64,000 bases of DNA from Protopterus annectens (Eukaryota > Chordata > Ceratodontiformes > Protopteridae), in the NCBI RefSeq assembly GCF_019279795.1, contig NC_056740.1, forward strand, positions 225,239,111 to 225,303,110, given 5' to 3'. The translations under genes and the position numbers were made by a program. How positions within the stretch are numbered: the first letter of the stretch is position 1; each line of letters starts with the position of its first letter. Under the pieces are notes generated by a model, which was not told where the DNA came from, did no database searches, and was given only the letters and a program-made list of their open reading frames with translations. This document shows positions 22,950 to 33,777 of the stretch, one piece after another.

Positions 22950-25257
22950 AAAGAGTATAGTGACAAACATCTCAAAAGCTGACTTCACACTTCTTCGGAC
23001 TGAGATGGTATCCATTAAGCCCACTGGGCCAGTGGAAACCACAACACACAATGTTGACTCCTTCACAGACGCTTTCTACGGACATCTCCGAGAAAGCATG
23101 GACCATGCAATCACAAATAAAAACAAGACCCTTTCCACCAAGGGAAAGTGGCCTGTCTGGTGGACCCCAGCCATAAACAAACTGTATAACAGATGAAGGA
23201 TACTAATGCAAGACAGAGCTACATCTCCTAAAGGGAAGGCATCTGTGATCAGCACTAGTAAAAAGCTACATTCTCTCATAAAGACATCCAAGGTCAACTT
23301 GGAGACATAAATCACCAAAGACAATGATGATAACCACACTGCCTTCTTCTGTTATGTCAGAAACCTGGGTGGGAACCCTCAGATATGCTCAGAGTTGGTA
23401 CACAACAACATATATTTCAGTGACCTGACAGATATTGGCAACATTCTGGCAGACAGGTTCAGTGCAATTTTCCCCCTCCCTCACCCCCAAAAGAAGATAG
23501 TTATCACAGCTGAATGTAACCTCACTGTCATCTCGGATGTCCATGTGAGAGCCGCACTCAGCAAAGACAAGTACACAGCATCAATGGGACCTGATGGTAT
23601 CCCCAGTTGCATGCTATGTGAACTCCAGAAGCAGCTAAACCCGTATATACAAATGCTATTTAACCTTAGCCTTGCTACAGGTTATGTACCTCAACACTGG
23701 CGTACAGCAACAGTGGTCCCACTCCACAAAGGAGATGCCTCCACAGACCCTGGCAACTACCACCACACAAGCTTAACCAGCATTGTTTGCAAAGCTATGG
23801 GAAGAGTCATTATGGAGCTCTTAAACAGACATTGGTGACCTACAGACCCTTGATCCCACCCAGTTCAGCTTTGTACAGGGCAGATCCTGCCTTTTGCACC
23901 TAGTTGACTAGTTTGAAACTGTCAGTAGGGCTATTGATGAGGGCTACGCGGTCCACACAGCCTACCTGCACTTGGCTAAGGCCTTTGACACAATACCCCA
24001 CTCAGGCATCATAGACAAGCTCAACAGCTGAAATATAACACCATATGTCACAGGATAGGTTGCAAAATGGCTAAGAAACAGAACCCATAAAGTCGACATT
24101 GCAGGTGCCTTGTCAGATTCAAAGCCAGTCACAAGTGGTGTCCCACAAGGATCTGTCCTGGGACCCCTCTTATTTGGCATTTACTTTTCAGATGTGAAAG
24201 CAAACATAGGAGGGTTGTGGCTGACAAAGTTTGCAGATGACTGCAACCTAGGCACCATAGTGAATACATCAGCCGGCACACACATCCTACAGACTGCCGT
24301 CACAAAGACAGATAGCTGGTGCCGGAATCATGGCCTGAAACTGAATGCAACTGATGTGTAGTCATCCCCTTTGGGAGGAACAAAGTACCCACAAATCAAT
24401 ACATAGACAGCAACCCACTGAGCACAGAAAAAAATCAGACACCTGGGGACACATGTAGATAGTGACATCTCGTTTGACACCCATGTTACCAAAGTGGTTA
24501 GAAAGACTTTCTATCTTGCCCACCTTATCATAAAGGGTTTTCCATCCAGATCAAAGGAGGTCATTGTACCACTATACTTCTCCCTTATCAGGCCCATGAT
24601 TGAATACAAAGCCCCATTTGGTATGTACCTCACCCAGCACTTGCAACAGCTGGAGAGACCCCAAAAGTACCTTACCAAGAAGATCAGGGGTCTACAACAC
24701 ATGTCATATGCTTCCAGACTAAAGGAAATCCAGCTTTATTCAGTGGCATACCGCATACTTACAGGTGACCTATGCCTGACATACAAGACCATGTCCAATC
24801 AGGATTTGGTGGACATGCTCCACTGCAAGCAATCCAAATCCACCAGAACCATGAGAGCTAAAGATTTGAACCTCAGCACATACATGTATAGGACATGCTG
24901 GAGGGACAGAGTCATAACTCAGAGGCTTCTCACACTCTAGCAGAGTATCCCAGTTCATGTTAGACAGAGTCCCTCACTGACTCTCTTCAAGAAAAATCTG
25001 GACAACTGGATGTGAGATTGTAGGTTTACCCCAGGGGTCCTCCCTGTGTCACTACTAGACAGAGGCACAGTCAAGTTATTTGATTATGTAAGGGGGTCAT
25101 AATGTGTCACTACTAAGTCAGAGGCACAATATTTGGAATCTATTCTGTACACTTATTACCACTATAAGGGGTGGCAATAGCCACATCACTATGGCTAGGC
25201 TTATAAATGCACTAGGGCAGAAAGCCTAGTAGTAAACTATGAAACTATGAAACTATG
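22950..25257 (+). mobile_element. CR1-type LINE copy I, 5'-truncated after the endonuclease
   Basis: Linker (22960-23196, PVWWTPAINKLYNR), RT N-terminus (23395-23838, ASMGPDGIPSCML, HWRTATVVPLHKGD), palm (23940-24340, TSGVPQGSVLGPLLF, KFADDCNLG) and C-terminus (24494-24990), then stem-loop and a tail in which the octamer is CTATGAAA instead of CTATGAAC (25233-25257). Several stops and frameshifts (23195, 23836, 24030, 24359, 24420, 24939). Confidence 0.9.
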
Positions 25258-25355
25258 GTGTATGTGTAGGTATTGTCAGTCAAGCAATATAATGTGGTTT
25301 GGGGGGCTTGATATCTTCCTGTATTCCAACATTTTTTGTCTATTCCTTCTAGCAT

Positions 25356-26270
25356 GTCAAGGGATCAGTTGCTAGTGTCCTCTCCTGCTCAGCTGGTGAA
25401 CCTGGGAATACTGAGGCAATGTTACAATTGCCTCATGTACACAGACAACCCTCTCCTTCTCCCACAAAACACAAATACATGCGAGATGCAACTATATAGC
25501 CAAACTGGAGGCTGAGCTCTCTCAACATAGGACTGGCAAGACCAGAGAGGAGGAGAAGGTAACCACACACACCACAAACCCAGTCTCACATAGCACTATC
25601 ACAACTTCAAATCATACACATAAACACACAAAGACATACTCGGAGGCTCTGATCAGAAATCTACCAAAACAGCAGAGGCCACCAAAGCAGACACCCAAAC
25701 AACTGCCTCCACAGGGCACAGCACATGCAACACATAGACCACAGAATCAGTATGCCAAACAGTCACAGCCCTTAAGGCCAAACACAATGCCAGACACATT
25801 CGTCATAGGTGACTCCATAGTCAGACACACTGACGTCCCGCTCACCAGATTGAGTAAGGAGAAGGTCACAGTAAGCTGCCTATCGGGCGCTGGAATCCAC
25901 CACAAATGCAAGCACTCAGGTCACTCAACTGCAAGTACAAGTATGACTCAGTCATTGCCCATGCTGGTGTGAACGACCTGAGACGTACCTCCCTGGACTA
26001 CATGAAAAGAGACATAGAGGAGCTCTCTGATTATGTAGCCCAGGCAGGTATGACCCTGACCTTGAGCAGTATCCTACCTTCACCAAGAATGATGCCACAA
26101 TACAGAGACAAGATGATCAGCTGTAATAATTGGCTTAAACTATGGTGTCATTCAAAGGGGATCCAATGTCTGTCTGCCTGGGATGACATGCTGGACAAGC
26201 CACGCTGATTCACAAGGGACGGCTTGCACCTGTCACCCCTGGGCTTCCGGATTTTGGCTAAGGCTCTTGC
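25356..26270 (+). pseudogene. CR1 ORF1: zinc-finger-like N-terminus plus SGNH esterase
   Basis: The N-terminal part has a Cys pattern CYNC...CERC (about residues 23-50, with a small frame change in between). After a Thr/His/Gln-rich linker comes an SGNH (GDSL-like) hydrolase: FVIGDSIVRHTDV (catalytic Ser block, 25797), AHAGVNDLRR (Gly-Asn block, 25956) and DGLHLSPLGF (Asp-His block, 26218). Such esterase domains are known from ORF1 of CR1-like elements, where they may act on lipids or help RNA-particle formation. There is at least one frameshift in the esterase (around 25905) and a stop at 26206, so this copy is a pseudogene. The end of ORF1 is fused to the middle of the endonuclease. Confidence 0.8.
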
Positions 26271-27240
26271 CACCCCCATTGAGACCATCCAGGTGCAATT
26301 AACCATAGGCAAGACTGCTCTGCAGTTTGTAGCATGTTACAGGCCACCCTCTCAAACTCAGGAACCTCACACAGCTTTCCTGAAAACACTGGAGGGGATA
26401 AATGTATCTCCAAACACCATCATACTGGGTGATTTCAACTATCCAAATATAGACTGGGATCACTACTCAAGCCCCAACACTCTAGCCCAAAGGTTCCTAG
26501 AGTTCATAAACTCAAATGCCATGGAACAACTAGTCACCATCCCCACAAGAGGAGACAAAATACTAGATCTCATCATCACGAACATGGGGTCACAATGTTC
26601 AACACCAGAAGTATACCCATCATTGGTGAGATCAGATCATAAACTAATCTCACTGGAAGTCCACATCCCGCCCCCACCCAGATAAAAAAAGACCACAGTG
26701 AAGAACTTCTCAAAAGCCGACTTCACACTTCTAAAGACTGGTGTGGTCTCTTTCAAGGCCCCCAAGCCAGCGGAAACCATTACCCAAGCCGCTGAATCAC
26801 TTACAAATGCCTTCTACCAGCACCTCCAGGACTGCATGGATCAGGCAATCCCAAACAAAACAAAGACTCTTTGTACCAAAGGCAAACGTCCAGTCTGGTG
26901 GACCCCAGCCATAAACAAGCTCTACAACAAAAGGAAGGAGCTACTACAAGATAGAGCAAAATCCGTAGAAGGGAAGACACCCCTGCTCATTATAAGTAAA
27001 AAACTGAGATCTCCCATAAAATCATCCAAGGCAAATTTTGAGAGAAAACTCACTAAGGACTCAAAAGACAATCATAAGGCCTTTTTTAGCTATGTTAGAA
27101 ACCTGGGAGGAAACTCGCAGATATTCTCAGAATTAGTTCAAAATGATGTAAAGATCACTGAACCTACAGACATTGCCAACATACTGGCTGACAGGTTCAG
27201 TGCAGATTTCTCCCCCCCTCCCCCCCAAAAGGAGAGATAT
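26271..27240 (+). pseudogene. CR1 ORF2, N-terminal part: shortened endonuclease and linker
   Basis: The endonuclease begins in its middle (VQLTIGKTALQFVACYRPPSQ) and keeps ILGDFNYPNIDW, the target-recognition region and SDHKLISL. The first half with the catalytic Glu block (TETWF in copy L) is deleted. The linker (26698-27240) contains VWWTPAINKLYNKRKELL and FERKLTKDSKDNHKAFFSYVRNLGG. A frame change must lie near the C-run at 27211-27227, because the frame entering the PLE differs from the RT frame after it. Confidence 0.8.
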
Positions 27241-28043
27241 CTATATCAGAGGATTCAAGCAACCAAATGCAACCCTACAAAAGGGCACAGCAAAATTATA
27301 AAATGAGGAAAGGCAACAATCAGGAACCTGAATCAAGGACCAACAATGAAAACCAAGAGAATTTATTTTCACAGATTCACCTAAAAGGCATCCCAGAGTC
27401 AGTTGGAACATCACAATCAACATATAAATACATAATTAAAAAACTTAAACAATGACATCACATTTTAAATACACCAAATGAGCCCAAGCACTGCCTCAAC
27501 ACAATTACAAAACCCATTCAAGTATAGTTCTGAAAATGTTGAAAATTGAAACATGGTCAATGACAAAAAACATTTGCTTATGTTAAACATTGACGCCAAC
27601 GATATTACAGTATATATTTGTCAAAGACTGAACCCTTATAATGAAGACATAGATGAGCTGATTGATCTTCTGATAAGAACATCAGTTAACACAAATCCCA
27701 GGTGCCTTCCCAATTATGTCCTGGTTTCCTTGTCAAACAATGATTCCATACTTCACGTCAAGCTGCAATGACAGTGGCCTTCTCATTATAATTAAGAACC
27801 AAGCAGGCTTTATTCTTCCCTGCATCCTTGTTCATGTTGTTCAACTCCATATTGCTCGCCCCATTGACTTCCCCTCTCAATATAGGTTCAAAAACAGTAT
27901 TCCTTTTCCTAACTACTTCCTTTTTGACTTTTAATAAAAGGTTAAGTGGATACCCCCTATCCAAAAACATACCCACAAGTTTGTATATTTCCTCTCTAAA
28001 AAGGGTGTCATCACTGATTATCCTAGATAGCCGTACCATTTGT

Positions 28044-28810
28044 CTTTTATTAAAAGTCAAAAAGGAAGTAGTTAGGAAAAGGAATACTGTTTTTGAACCT
28101 ATATTGAGAGGGGAAGTCAATGGGGCGAGCAATATGGAGTTGAACAACATGAACAAGGATGCAGGGAAGAATAAAGCCTGCTTGGTTCTTAATTATAATG
28201 AGAAGGCCACTGTCATTGCAGCTTCGGTACGTGAAGTATGGAATCATTGTTTAGACAAGGAAACCAAGGACATAATTGGGAAGGCACCTAGGATTGTGTT
28301 TAGCAAAGGTGTTAACTTAAAAGCAATTATGGAAAGGGTGCCCAGGGTCAGGAAATCAATTATGTCTAAGTGTGGTAGGTGTAGAGTTTGTAGATTCATT
28401 TGTGAGGGTACACACCTGGTTGTAAAGGTTTTGATCGCATAATTGCATGCCCAGGTCAGTGTAATTGTAATACAAAATGTTTAGTTTATGTGGCTTGTAG
28501 TACATGACGATTCTACATTGGGATGACCACGTAGGTTAAGTAGATCGAATTAGTGAGCATATACGCAGCATAAAGAGCAAGGATGCACATAATGCGTTGT
28601 TTTTACATAGTTGTTATTGCAAGAATTTTAAAAAGTTCTTGTTTTTTGTCATTGACAGGGTATATGATGATCAAGGGGGATATAAGCAACAAGGTGGCCC
28701 TCTTAGAAGTTCAATGGCAGGTGAGATTGAATGCCACGAGGTGTCCGGGTATTAATGAATGTATATCCATCAAACCAGTGTTAAAAGAGAAAGCAAGTTG
28801 TATTTAATTT
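28044..28810 (+). pseudogene. PLE1 RT end and GIY-YIG endonuclease
   Basis: Reading through frame changes, the plus-strand piece gives the end of RT, a Cys-rich knuckle (KCGRCRVCRF, about 28370), then the GIY-YIG nuclease: LVYVACSTRFYIGMTT (28480-28535), a SEHIRSIKS-type helix (28552) and FLFFVIDRVYD with a terminal RLNATRCPGINE (28640-28760). PLE nucleases of this type nick the target to prime reverse transcription. Frameshifts at about 28440, 28540 and 28670 make it inactive. Confidence 0.8.
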
Positions 28811-29174
28811 GAAGGGGGAGGGCATTGTGGCATACTGTACCTATTCTATTCTATACTGTTCAACAGAGTCATCACTTTTTAAAGTCTACAGGTTGAGGTA
28901 TATGTATTTTATATTAATTTGTATTTTATATTAATTTCATATTAATTTATTTTTATACATAAGTGTATGTGTATATGTATAAGTCAACAGCATGTAGTTA
29001 ATTGTTGTGATTTATTTTATGTTTCAATTTTTCTACATTTTTTCAGAATTATACTTGAATGGGTTTGTACCTTTAATTGTGTTGAGGCAGTGCTTGGGCT
29101 CATTGGTGTATTTAAAATGTGATGTCATTGTTTAATTAGTTTTAATTATGTATTTATATGTTGATTGTGATGTT

Positions 29175-29224
29175 CCAACTGACTCTGAGGATGCCTTTTT
29201 AGGTGAAAGCGCTTAGTCGGTGGA
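29175..29224 (+). ncRNA. Hammerhead-ribozyme-like motif of PLE1
   Basis: CTGAGGA (29185-29191, fits CUGANGA), helix II GCCT/AGGT with a T loop, GAAA (29205-29208), minimal helix III GC/GC (29209-29212) and predicted cleavage after 29214 (UU). Helix I pairs 29178-29184 with 29215-29221 over seven pairs, one of them G-U. One unpaired base follows CTGAGGA. The inverted copy at the left end (about 27355-27412, minus) has lost the core (CTGGGA, GAAT). Confidence 0.6.
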
Positions 29225-29318
29225 CGTGTCTGTGAATAAATTCTCTTGGTTTTCATTGTTGGTCCTTGATTCAGGTTCCTGATTGTTGCCTTTCCTCATT
29301 TTATAATATCAGAGGATT

Positions 29319-30865
29319 GTAGCCCACCAAACATCTCAAATGCTCAGGTGAGAACTGCTCTATCCAAGGCGAAAAACACAGCATCCATGGGACCAGATGG
29401 TGTCCCCGGTTGTGTGCTCCACGAACTCAATGAGGAATTAAACCCGCAGTTAGGGCAGCTGTTTAATCTTAGCCTCACCTGGCGTATGGCAACGGTGGTC
29501 CCACTTCACAAAGGAGGTGCCTCCACTGACCCCGGAAACTACCGTCCCATCAGCTTGACAAGCCTGGTCTGCAAAGCTATGGAGAGGATCATAATGGAAC
29601 TCATAAATGAAGACATAGGGGACTTGCAGACTTTGGATCCAACCCAGTTTGGCTTTGTCAAGGGCAGATCATGCCTTTTAAACTTGGTTGACTTTTTCGA
29701 AACAGTCACCAAGGCCATTGACGAGGGCAAGACAGTCCACACAGCCTACCTTGACCTGGCAAAGGCCTTCGACACAATACCCCACTTGGGTATCATTGAA
29801 AAACTCACCAGCTTAAATGTAAACCCATATGTCACAAGATGGGTTGCAAACTGGCTAAGTGACAGAACCCACAGGGTCAGAGTTGCTGGCGCCATGTCAC
29901 ACTCCAAGCCTGTCACAAGTGGTGTCCCACAGGGCTCAGTCCTAGGCCCACGTTTGTTCAGCATCTACTTTTCAGAAGTACAAGCAAACACAGGAGGATT
30001 ATGGCTGACAAAGTTTGCAGATGACTGCAAACTGGGAACCATAGTTGAAAACCCATCTGACACAGACATCCTTCAGAAGGGTCTCATAGAAATGGATAAC
30101 TGGTGCCAGAGCCATGGCCTAAAGTTAAACGCTAAACAATGCATAGTCATACCCTTCGGGAAAAACAAGGTTACCCCTAGTTCCCATATAGGTGGCAATC
30201 CTCTAAGCACAGAAGAGGTTATCAGGGATCTGGGCACCCAGGTCGACAGTAACCTTTCGTTTGACACTCACGTTGCCAAAGTAGTTAGGAAGACCTTCTA
30301 CATTGCCCACCTGATCATGCAGGGATTCACATCTAGATCAAGGGAGGTCATTGTTCCCCTGTACTCATCACTCATCAGACCAATGATTGAGTACAATGCC
30401 CCATTCGGAATGTATCTGACCCGACACCTGCAGCAATTGGAAAGGCCCCAAAAATTCCTCACCAGAAGGATAAAGGGTCTCAAAAAATTGTCTTATGCTG
30501 CCCGACTGAAGGAACTCCAGCTCTATTCAGTCACTTACCGTCTGCTCAGAGGTGACCTGTGCCTGACATACAAGGCCATGTCCAACCCGGAATTAATGAA
30601 CATGATTCACCTCAGAACCTCTAAATCCATCAGAACTACAAGGGCAAGAGACTTAAACCTCAACACGGCTATTAATAGGATGTGCTGGAGGGACAGATTC
30701 ATCACCCAGAGACTCCCTATGCTGTGGAACAACATCCTGGTACATGTGAGGCTGAGCACATTGCTGGCTTTGTTCAAGAGAAATCTTGACCAATGGATGG
30801 GAGATCACAGGTATACCCCAGGGATAACCTCAGTGTCACTGCTTGACAGAGGCACAGCAAAATAA
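29319..30865 (+). CDS. CR1 copy E reverse transcriptase
   Basis: Open from the PLE junction to the stop at 30863-30865, about 505 codons from 29348. Motifs: KAKNTASMGPDGVPGCVL, WRMATVVPLHKGG, YRPISLTSLVCKAMERI, LDLAKAFDTIPH, TSGVPQGSVLGP, LTKFADDCKLG, WCQSHGLKLN and the C-terminal LIRPMIEYNAPFGMYLTRHL. Compared with copy I, about 20 bp before WRMATVVPLH are missing but the frame is kept. There is no native start because the PLE cut the protein. The intact frame and low decay suggest that this CR1 subfamily was active recently. Confidence 0.9.
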
Positions 30866-30989
30866 TGGGCATATTATCCTTCAAACTGAAGGGGTGGCGG
30901 AAGCCACAAAACTCTGGGCTAGGCTTATAAATGCCCTAGGGCAGATAGCCTAGTATGAACCTATGAACCTATGAACATCGGCCTGGTGC

Positions 30990-31345
30990 GGTTCCTGCTA
31001 TTAGGACAGTGGTCTGCAGCAAGCTATATAGTAGTAGGCAGTTTTAGCCATTGGTATTTGACCATGGCTAATCCATGTTGCTTCTTGTTGTGGTACCAAC
31101 ATGGGGGTGTGGTTATCCATGACATTTATTGCTAGTCACCCTCATTTTGTAGCTTGTTCCATGTTTTTGCACATGTACATCACTGTATGAGGTGTGACCT
31201 GGTAGTGTTAGGGTGCTGATGTGGGCTTTGGCCCAATTTTCTATTACAGCACTGATATCTACATTCTCTATACTGTGTGCGTTTACACTGCACGCATCTT
31301 GCTGTTTATACTTCTGGCATTGGGTAGCATTACATCTAGGTTCCT
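30990..31345 (-). mobile_element. Decayed CR1 endonuclease fragment (minus strand)
   Basis: Minus-strand traces ENVDISAVIENWA and LPGHTSYSDVHVQKHG resemble the start of the endonuclease in copies C and L. Only one exon-sized piece; many stops. Confidence 0.45.
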
Positions 31346-31614
31346 ATCCCTTGTGGTACCTATGAAGGTGGGTTTGTGTTTTTGTGGTTTATGATTGGTG
31401 AGGGTGAATGTTAGTCAGGGTCCTCAGGTGTGCATATGGTACATGGTGTTACATTACTTAACACATGGCATTCATGCCTCAGGTGGTGCTGCAGGGCTGC
31501 CGCTGTCAGATGCACATACTACACTCCCTGTACATGTTTGGAAGCAGGTTGTGTCATGTTAGGCATTCCTGTTACTATATGAGTGAGTCAGAGCGGGTAT
31601 CAGTCCCAGTGTTC
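31346..31614. other. Region 3' of the transposase, nothing recognised
   Basis: No repeat or gene identified; presumably the 3' untranslated side of the Harbinger transposase gene. Confidence 0.35.
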
Positions 31615-32679
31615 CTACTGACCAAGTGTATGTGCTATGCGTTGCCTCTTTGCCAAGGCCAGGGCATACTGGGCATGCCTCCTTCTACCTACTGGGGCAA
31701 GGTCAGGTTGTTCCTCCTCCGAGTCACCCTCTGCCTGTGGTGGCCTTGGCAATGGTGGGGGTATGTTTGGCCCAGCCCTATGCTGGTCCTGCTGCAGCTG
31801 TTTCCGCAGGATTATATTATGTAGCATAGCACATATCATGATCATTTGGGTACATGTAGTTGGTGTGTACTGCAAGGCTCCACCAGATGTGTCCAGACAC
31901 CGGAACTGTGACTTGAGCAGCCCAAACACACGCTCTATGACATTACGTGTTTGTGCGTGTGCCTCATTATGGCGTTCCTGTTCACGTGTGTGTGCATTTC
32001 TGATGGGTGTCATCAGCCACGGCTCAAGTGCATAACCTGCATCCCCCACTAGGTGTCCATGTGGGAAGTCCCCACTGGCAAATGATTGGTACAGCTGTGC
32101 CAGATGCCAGATGTGGGATTCATGGTAGCTCCCAGGGCAGCCAGCACACACATTCATTATTATGCCCTGGGCATCACACACAACCTGGCAGTTGATGGAG
32201 GGGAATCCCTTGCGGTTAATGTAGGCTCTACCCAGCTCACCGGCTGGTGCTTTGATGTGTATGTGCATGCAGTCTATTGCACCCAGTACCTCAGGGTATC
32301 CCGCTATTTGCTGGAAGAGACGCATATTGCTGGCCAATACCACACGGGCATTGGGGAAATATACATGATCACCGACATGTGCTGACATGGCATCCAGGAA
32401 CTGGTGCAGTACCCTGGAGGCCGATGCCTGTGATATCCCCATCATATCACCAGTTGGTCTCTGGAAGGTACCTGTTGCTAGTATTCTTAGGCTAACACAT
32501 ACCTTGGTTTCCACTGGGATGGGTTCCCCTCTGTTGGTTCTGTGTGTGAGGCGTGGCCTGCACAGCTCAACAATTTGCTGCAGAAGGTCTCTGTCCACTC
32601 TGTAGTGCTCTACTATCTCCAGCTCATGTAACCCATGGTAGGTGACCCTGGGCCTGTATACTCTTCTCCTTCTCCTCAC
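31615..32679 (-). CDS. PIF/Harbinger transposase (HARBI1-like DDE nuclease)
   Basis: An unbroken frame of about 354 residues, close to the usual 350 of HARBI1-type nucleases. It has a helix-turn-helix-like segment MGISQASASRVL (79-91), then the DDE triad: D136 in GAIDCMHIHIKAP, D213 in LVGDAGYALEPWLMTP and E249 in NVIERVFGLLKSQFRCL, with a conserved CAMLHNI near 283-289. It would cut and paste the element with its Myb-like partner (2417-4409). The C-terminus is Pro/Glu-rich and ends in a basic helix. The frame starts with GTG and the next upstream codons reach a stop without any ATG, so the start must come from an upstream exon spliced to an acceptor within about 32680-32730, or initiation is non-standard. 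No internal lesion is seen. Confidence 0.9.
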   Translation of the reverse strand: MRRRRRVYRPRVTYHGLHELEIVEHYRVDRDLLQQIVELCRPRLTHRTNRGEPIPVETKVCVSLRILATGTFQRPTGDMMGISQASASRVLHQFLDAMSAHVGDHVYFPNARVVLASNMRLFQQIAGYPEVLGAIDCMHIHIKAPAGELGRAYINRKGFPSINCQVVCDAQGIIMNVCAGCPGSYHESHIWHLAQLYQSFASGDFPHGHLVGDAGYALEPWLMTPIRNAHTREQERHNEAHAQTRNVIERVFGLLKSQFRCLDTSGGALQYTPTTCTQMIMICAMLHNIILRKQLQQDQHRAGPNIPPPLPRPPQAEGDSEEEQPDLAPVGRRRHAQYALALAKRQRIAHTLGQ

Positions 32680-33777
32680 TCTGGGTTGTCTGTCAGCATC
32701 TGCATTGTCACCACCCTCAGCAATTCACCTATGCCTGATTATAACAGCTATGGAAGCCCCTAGTATTTCTGCTCTGAGTTCAGCTTTTTTCAGTTTTCAA
32801 TTCTGATAGCTTACTCCTTTCTTGCAGTATCTCTTGTGAGAAACACCGTGCACTGCTGTTTGCAGTGTTTTAAGTGCTGGGTTGGGCTTCTAGTCTGCCT
32901 GTGTAATTGCCTGCTTCCAATTGTTATCACCAATTAACTCCAGCAGTATCCACTGGCAGCTTTCTTGTAATCTGGTTGTTTCCTTTTTCCTCTCTGTTTC
33001 CTCAGGGGGAGCAATGTGCACACCAGCTTAAGCACGCTCACAGTTGCTTAAATGCGTGCACACATCCTTACACAGTGTTAGACGCGCGCACACATCCTTA
33101 CACAGTGTGAACTTGGCTGATTCATGGTAAAATGCGCGCACACTACCTTACACATGTGCACGCCCGCGCAAACTGTTGCAAACGGTTTGCAACACGCTCC
33201 CACATGTTGACCCTGCCTTACACGCGCGCACATGCACGTATATCAAGAAAGTTTGAGTGTAGGGATATTGTGCACCCTCTATTTCTTGACTTTCCTAGTG
33301 TTCTGTTGGGACACACCTCTCTCCCTGATGTCTGTCTGTCATCTGTCACGTTACATTGCCCTCCAATCTGATACATTTATTTCTATCATTCCCCCCCGTG
33401 ATGTCACCTACCTCTTACTCTGTTCCTCCCCCTTCTGTAACTCTTACACTACTGGGAAAGTGCTCATTACCTATGTGGCAGTGTGATTCAGTATTGTAAC
33501 CCTCATTTACATAGGATTGCCTAGTAATGCTTAGTTACATTTCTTACACGGAGCTTCCCCCCCTTAGCAACCACTACACGGAGGCCATATTGTTTTTGGT
33601 CTGCTAGTCCCTGCATTGTCATTCCATGTAATACATTAAACCCACAATTGTGGGCTTATAAGCTTCGGTTTTTAGTTTTAGGCAGCTCATCCCGTTTGCG
33701 CGGGTGTGCGCTGCAGTTACACATGAAAATCCCACGGAAAAAAAAAGTTATTTAAAATACTTTTGCAACACGTTTTA
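32680..33777 (-). promoter_or_regulatory. Upstream region of the transposase with GC-rich repeats
   Basis: Expected to hold the transposase promoter, a first exon and perhaps the Harbinger end. Visible features are a repeat of about 32 bp (CACATCCTTACACAGTGT at 33061-33078 and 33091-33108, with relatives to 33240), alternating purine/pyrimidine GCGCGCACAC stretches that could form Z-DNA, and GCGCGGGTGTGCGCT (33698-33712), shared with the SINE at 4980. No terminal inverted repeat could be paired with the left side of the window. Confidence 0.4.

Larger units (their letters stand above)
27256..29305 (+). mobile_element. Penelope-like element PLE1 inserted in CR1 copy E
   Basis: Flanked by a 13-bp target-site duplication ATATCAGAGGATT (27243-27255 and 29306-29318). 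It consists of two head-to-head pieces: a minus-strand piece (about 27256-28043) and a plus-strand piece (28044-29305). Both outer ends are the same 3' terminal repeat (27297-27555 and about 29025-29305, inverted). The inner parts repeat each other as well (27690-27940 versus 28044-28298). The spacer on the minus strand encodes RLSRIISD and DRGYP, typical of the end of PLE reverse transcriptase. Such inverted structures are usual for PLEs. Confidence 0.85.
25258..30976 (+). mobile_element. CR1-type LINE copy E, near full length, split by a PLE
   Basis: Starts directly after the tail of copy I with a short 5' leader, then ORF1, a shortened endonuclease, linker, RT and 3' end (stem-loop 30919-30954, tail 30955-30976). 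The PLE insertion 27256-29305 separates linker and RT and is flanked by ATATCAGAGGATT on both sides. Without it the element would be about 3.67 kb. Confidence 0.9.

Noticed and set aside
27758..28156. Two near-identical frames on opposite strands
   Set aside because: They are the two arms of the head-to-head PLE1, not two genes.
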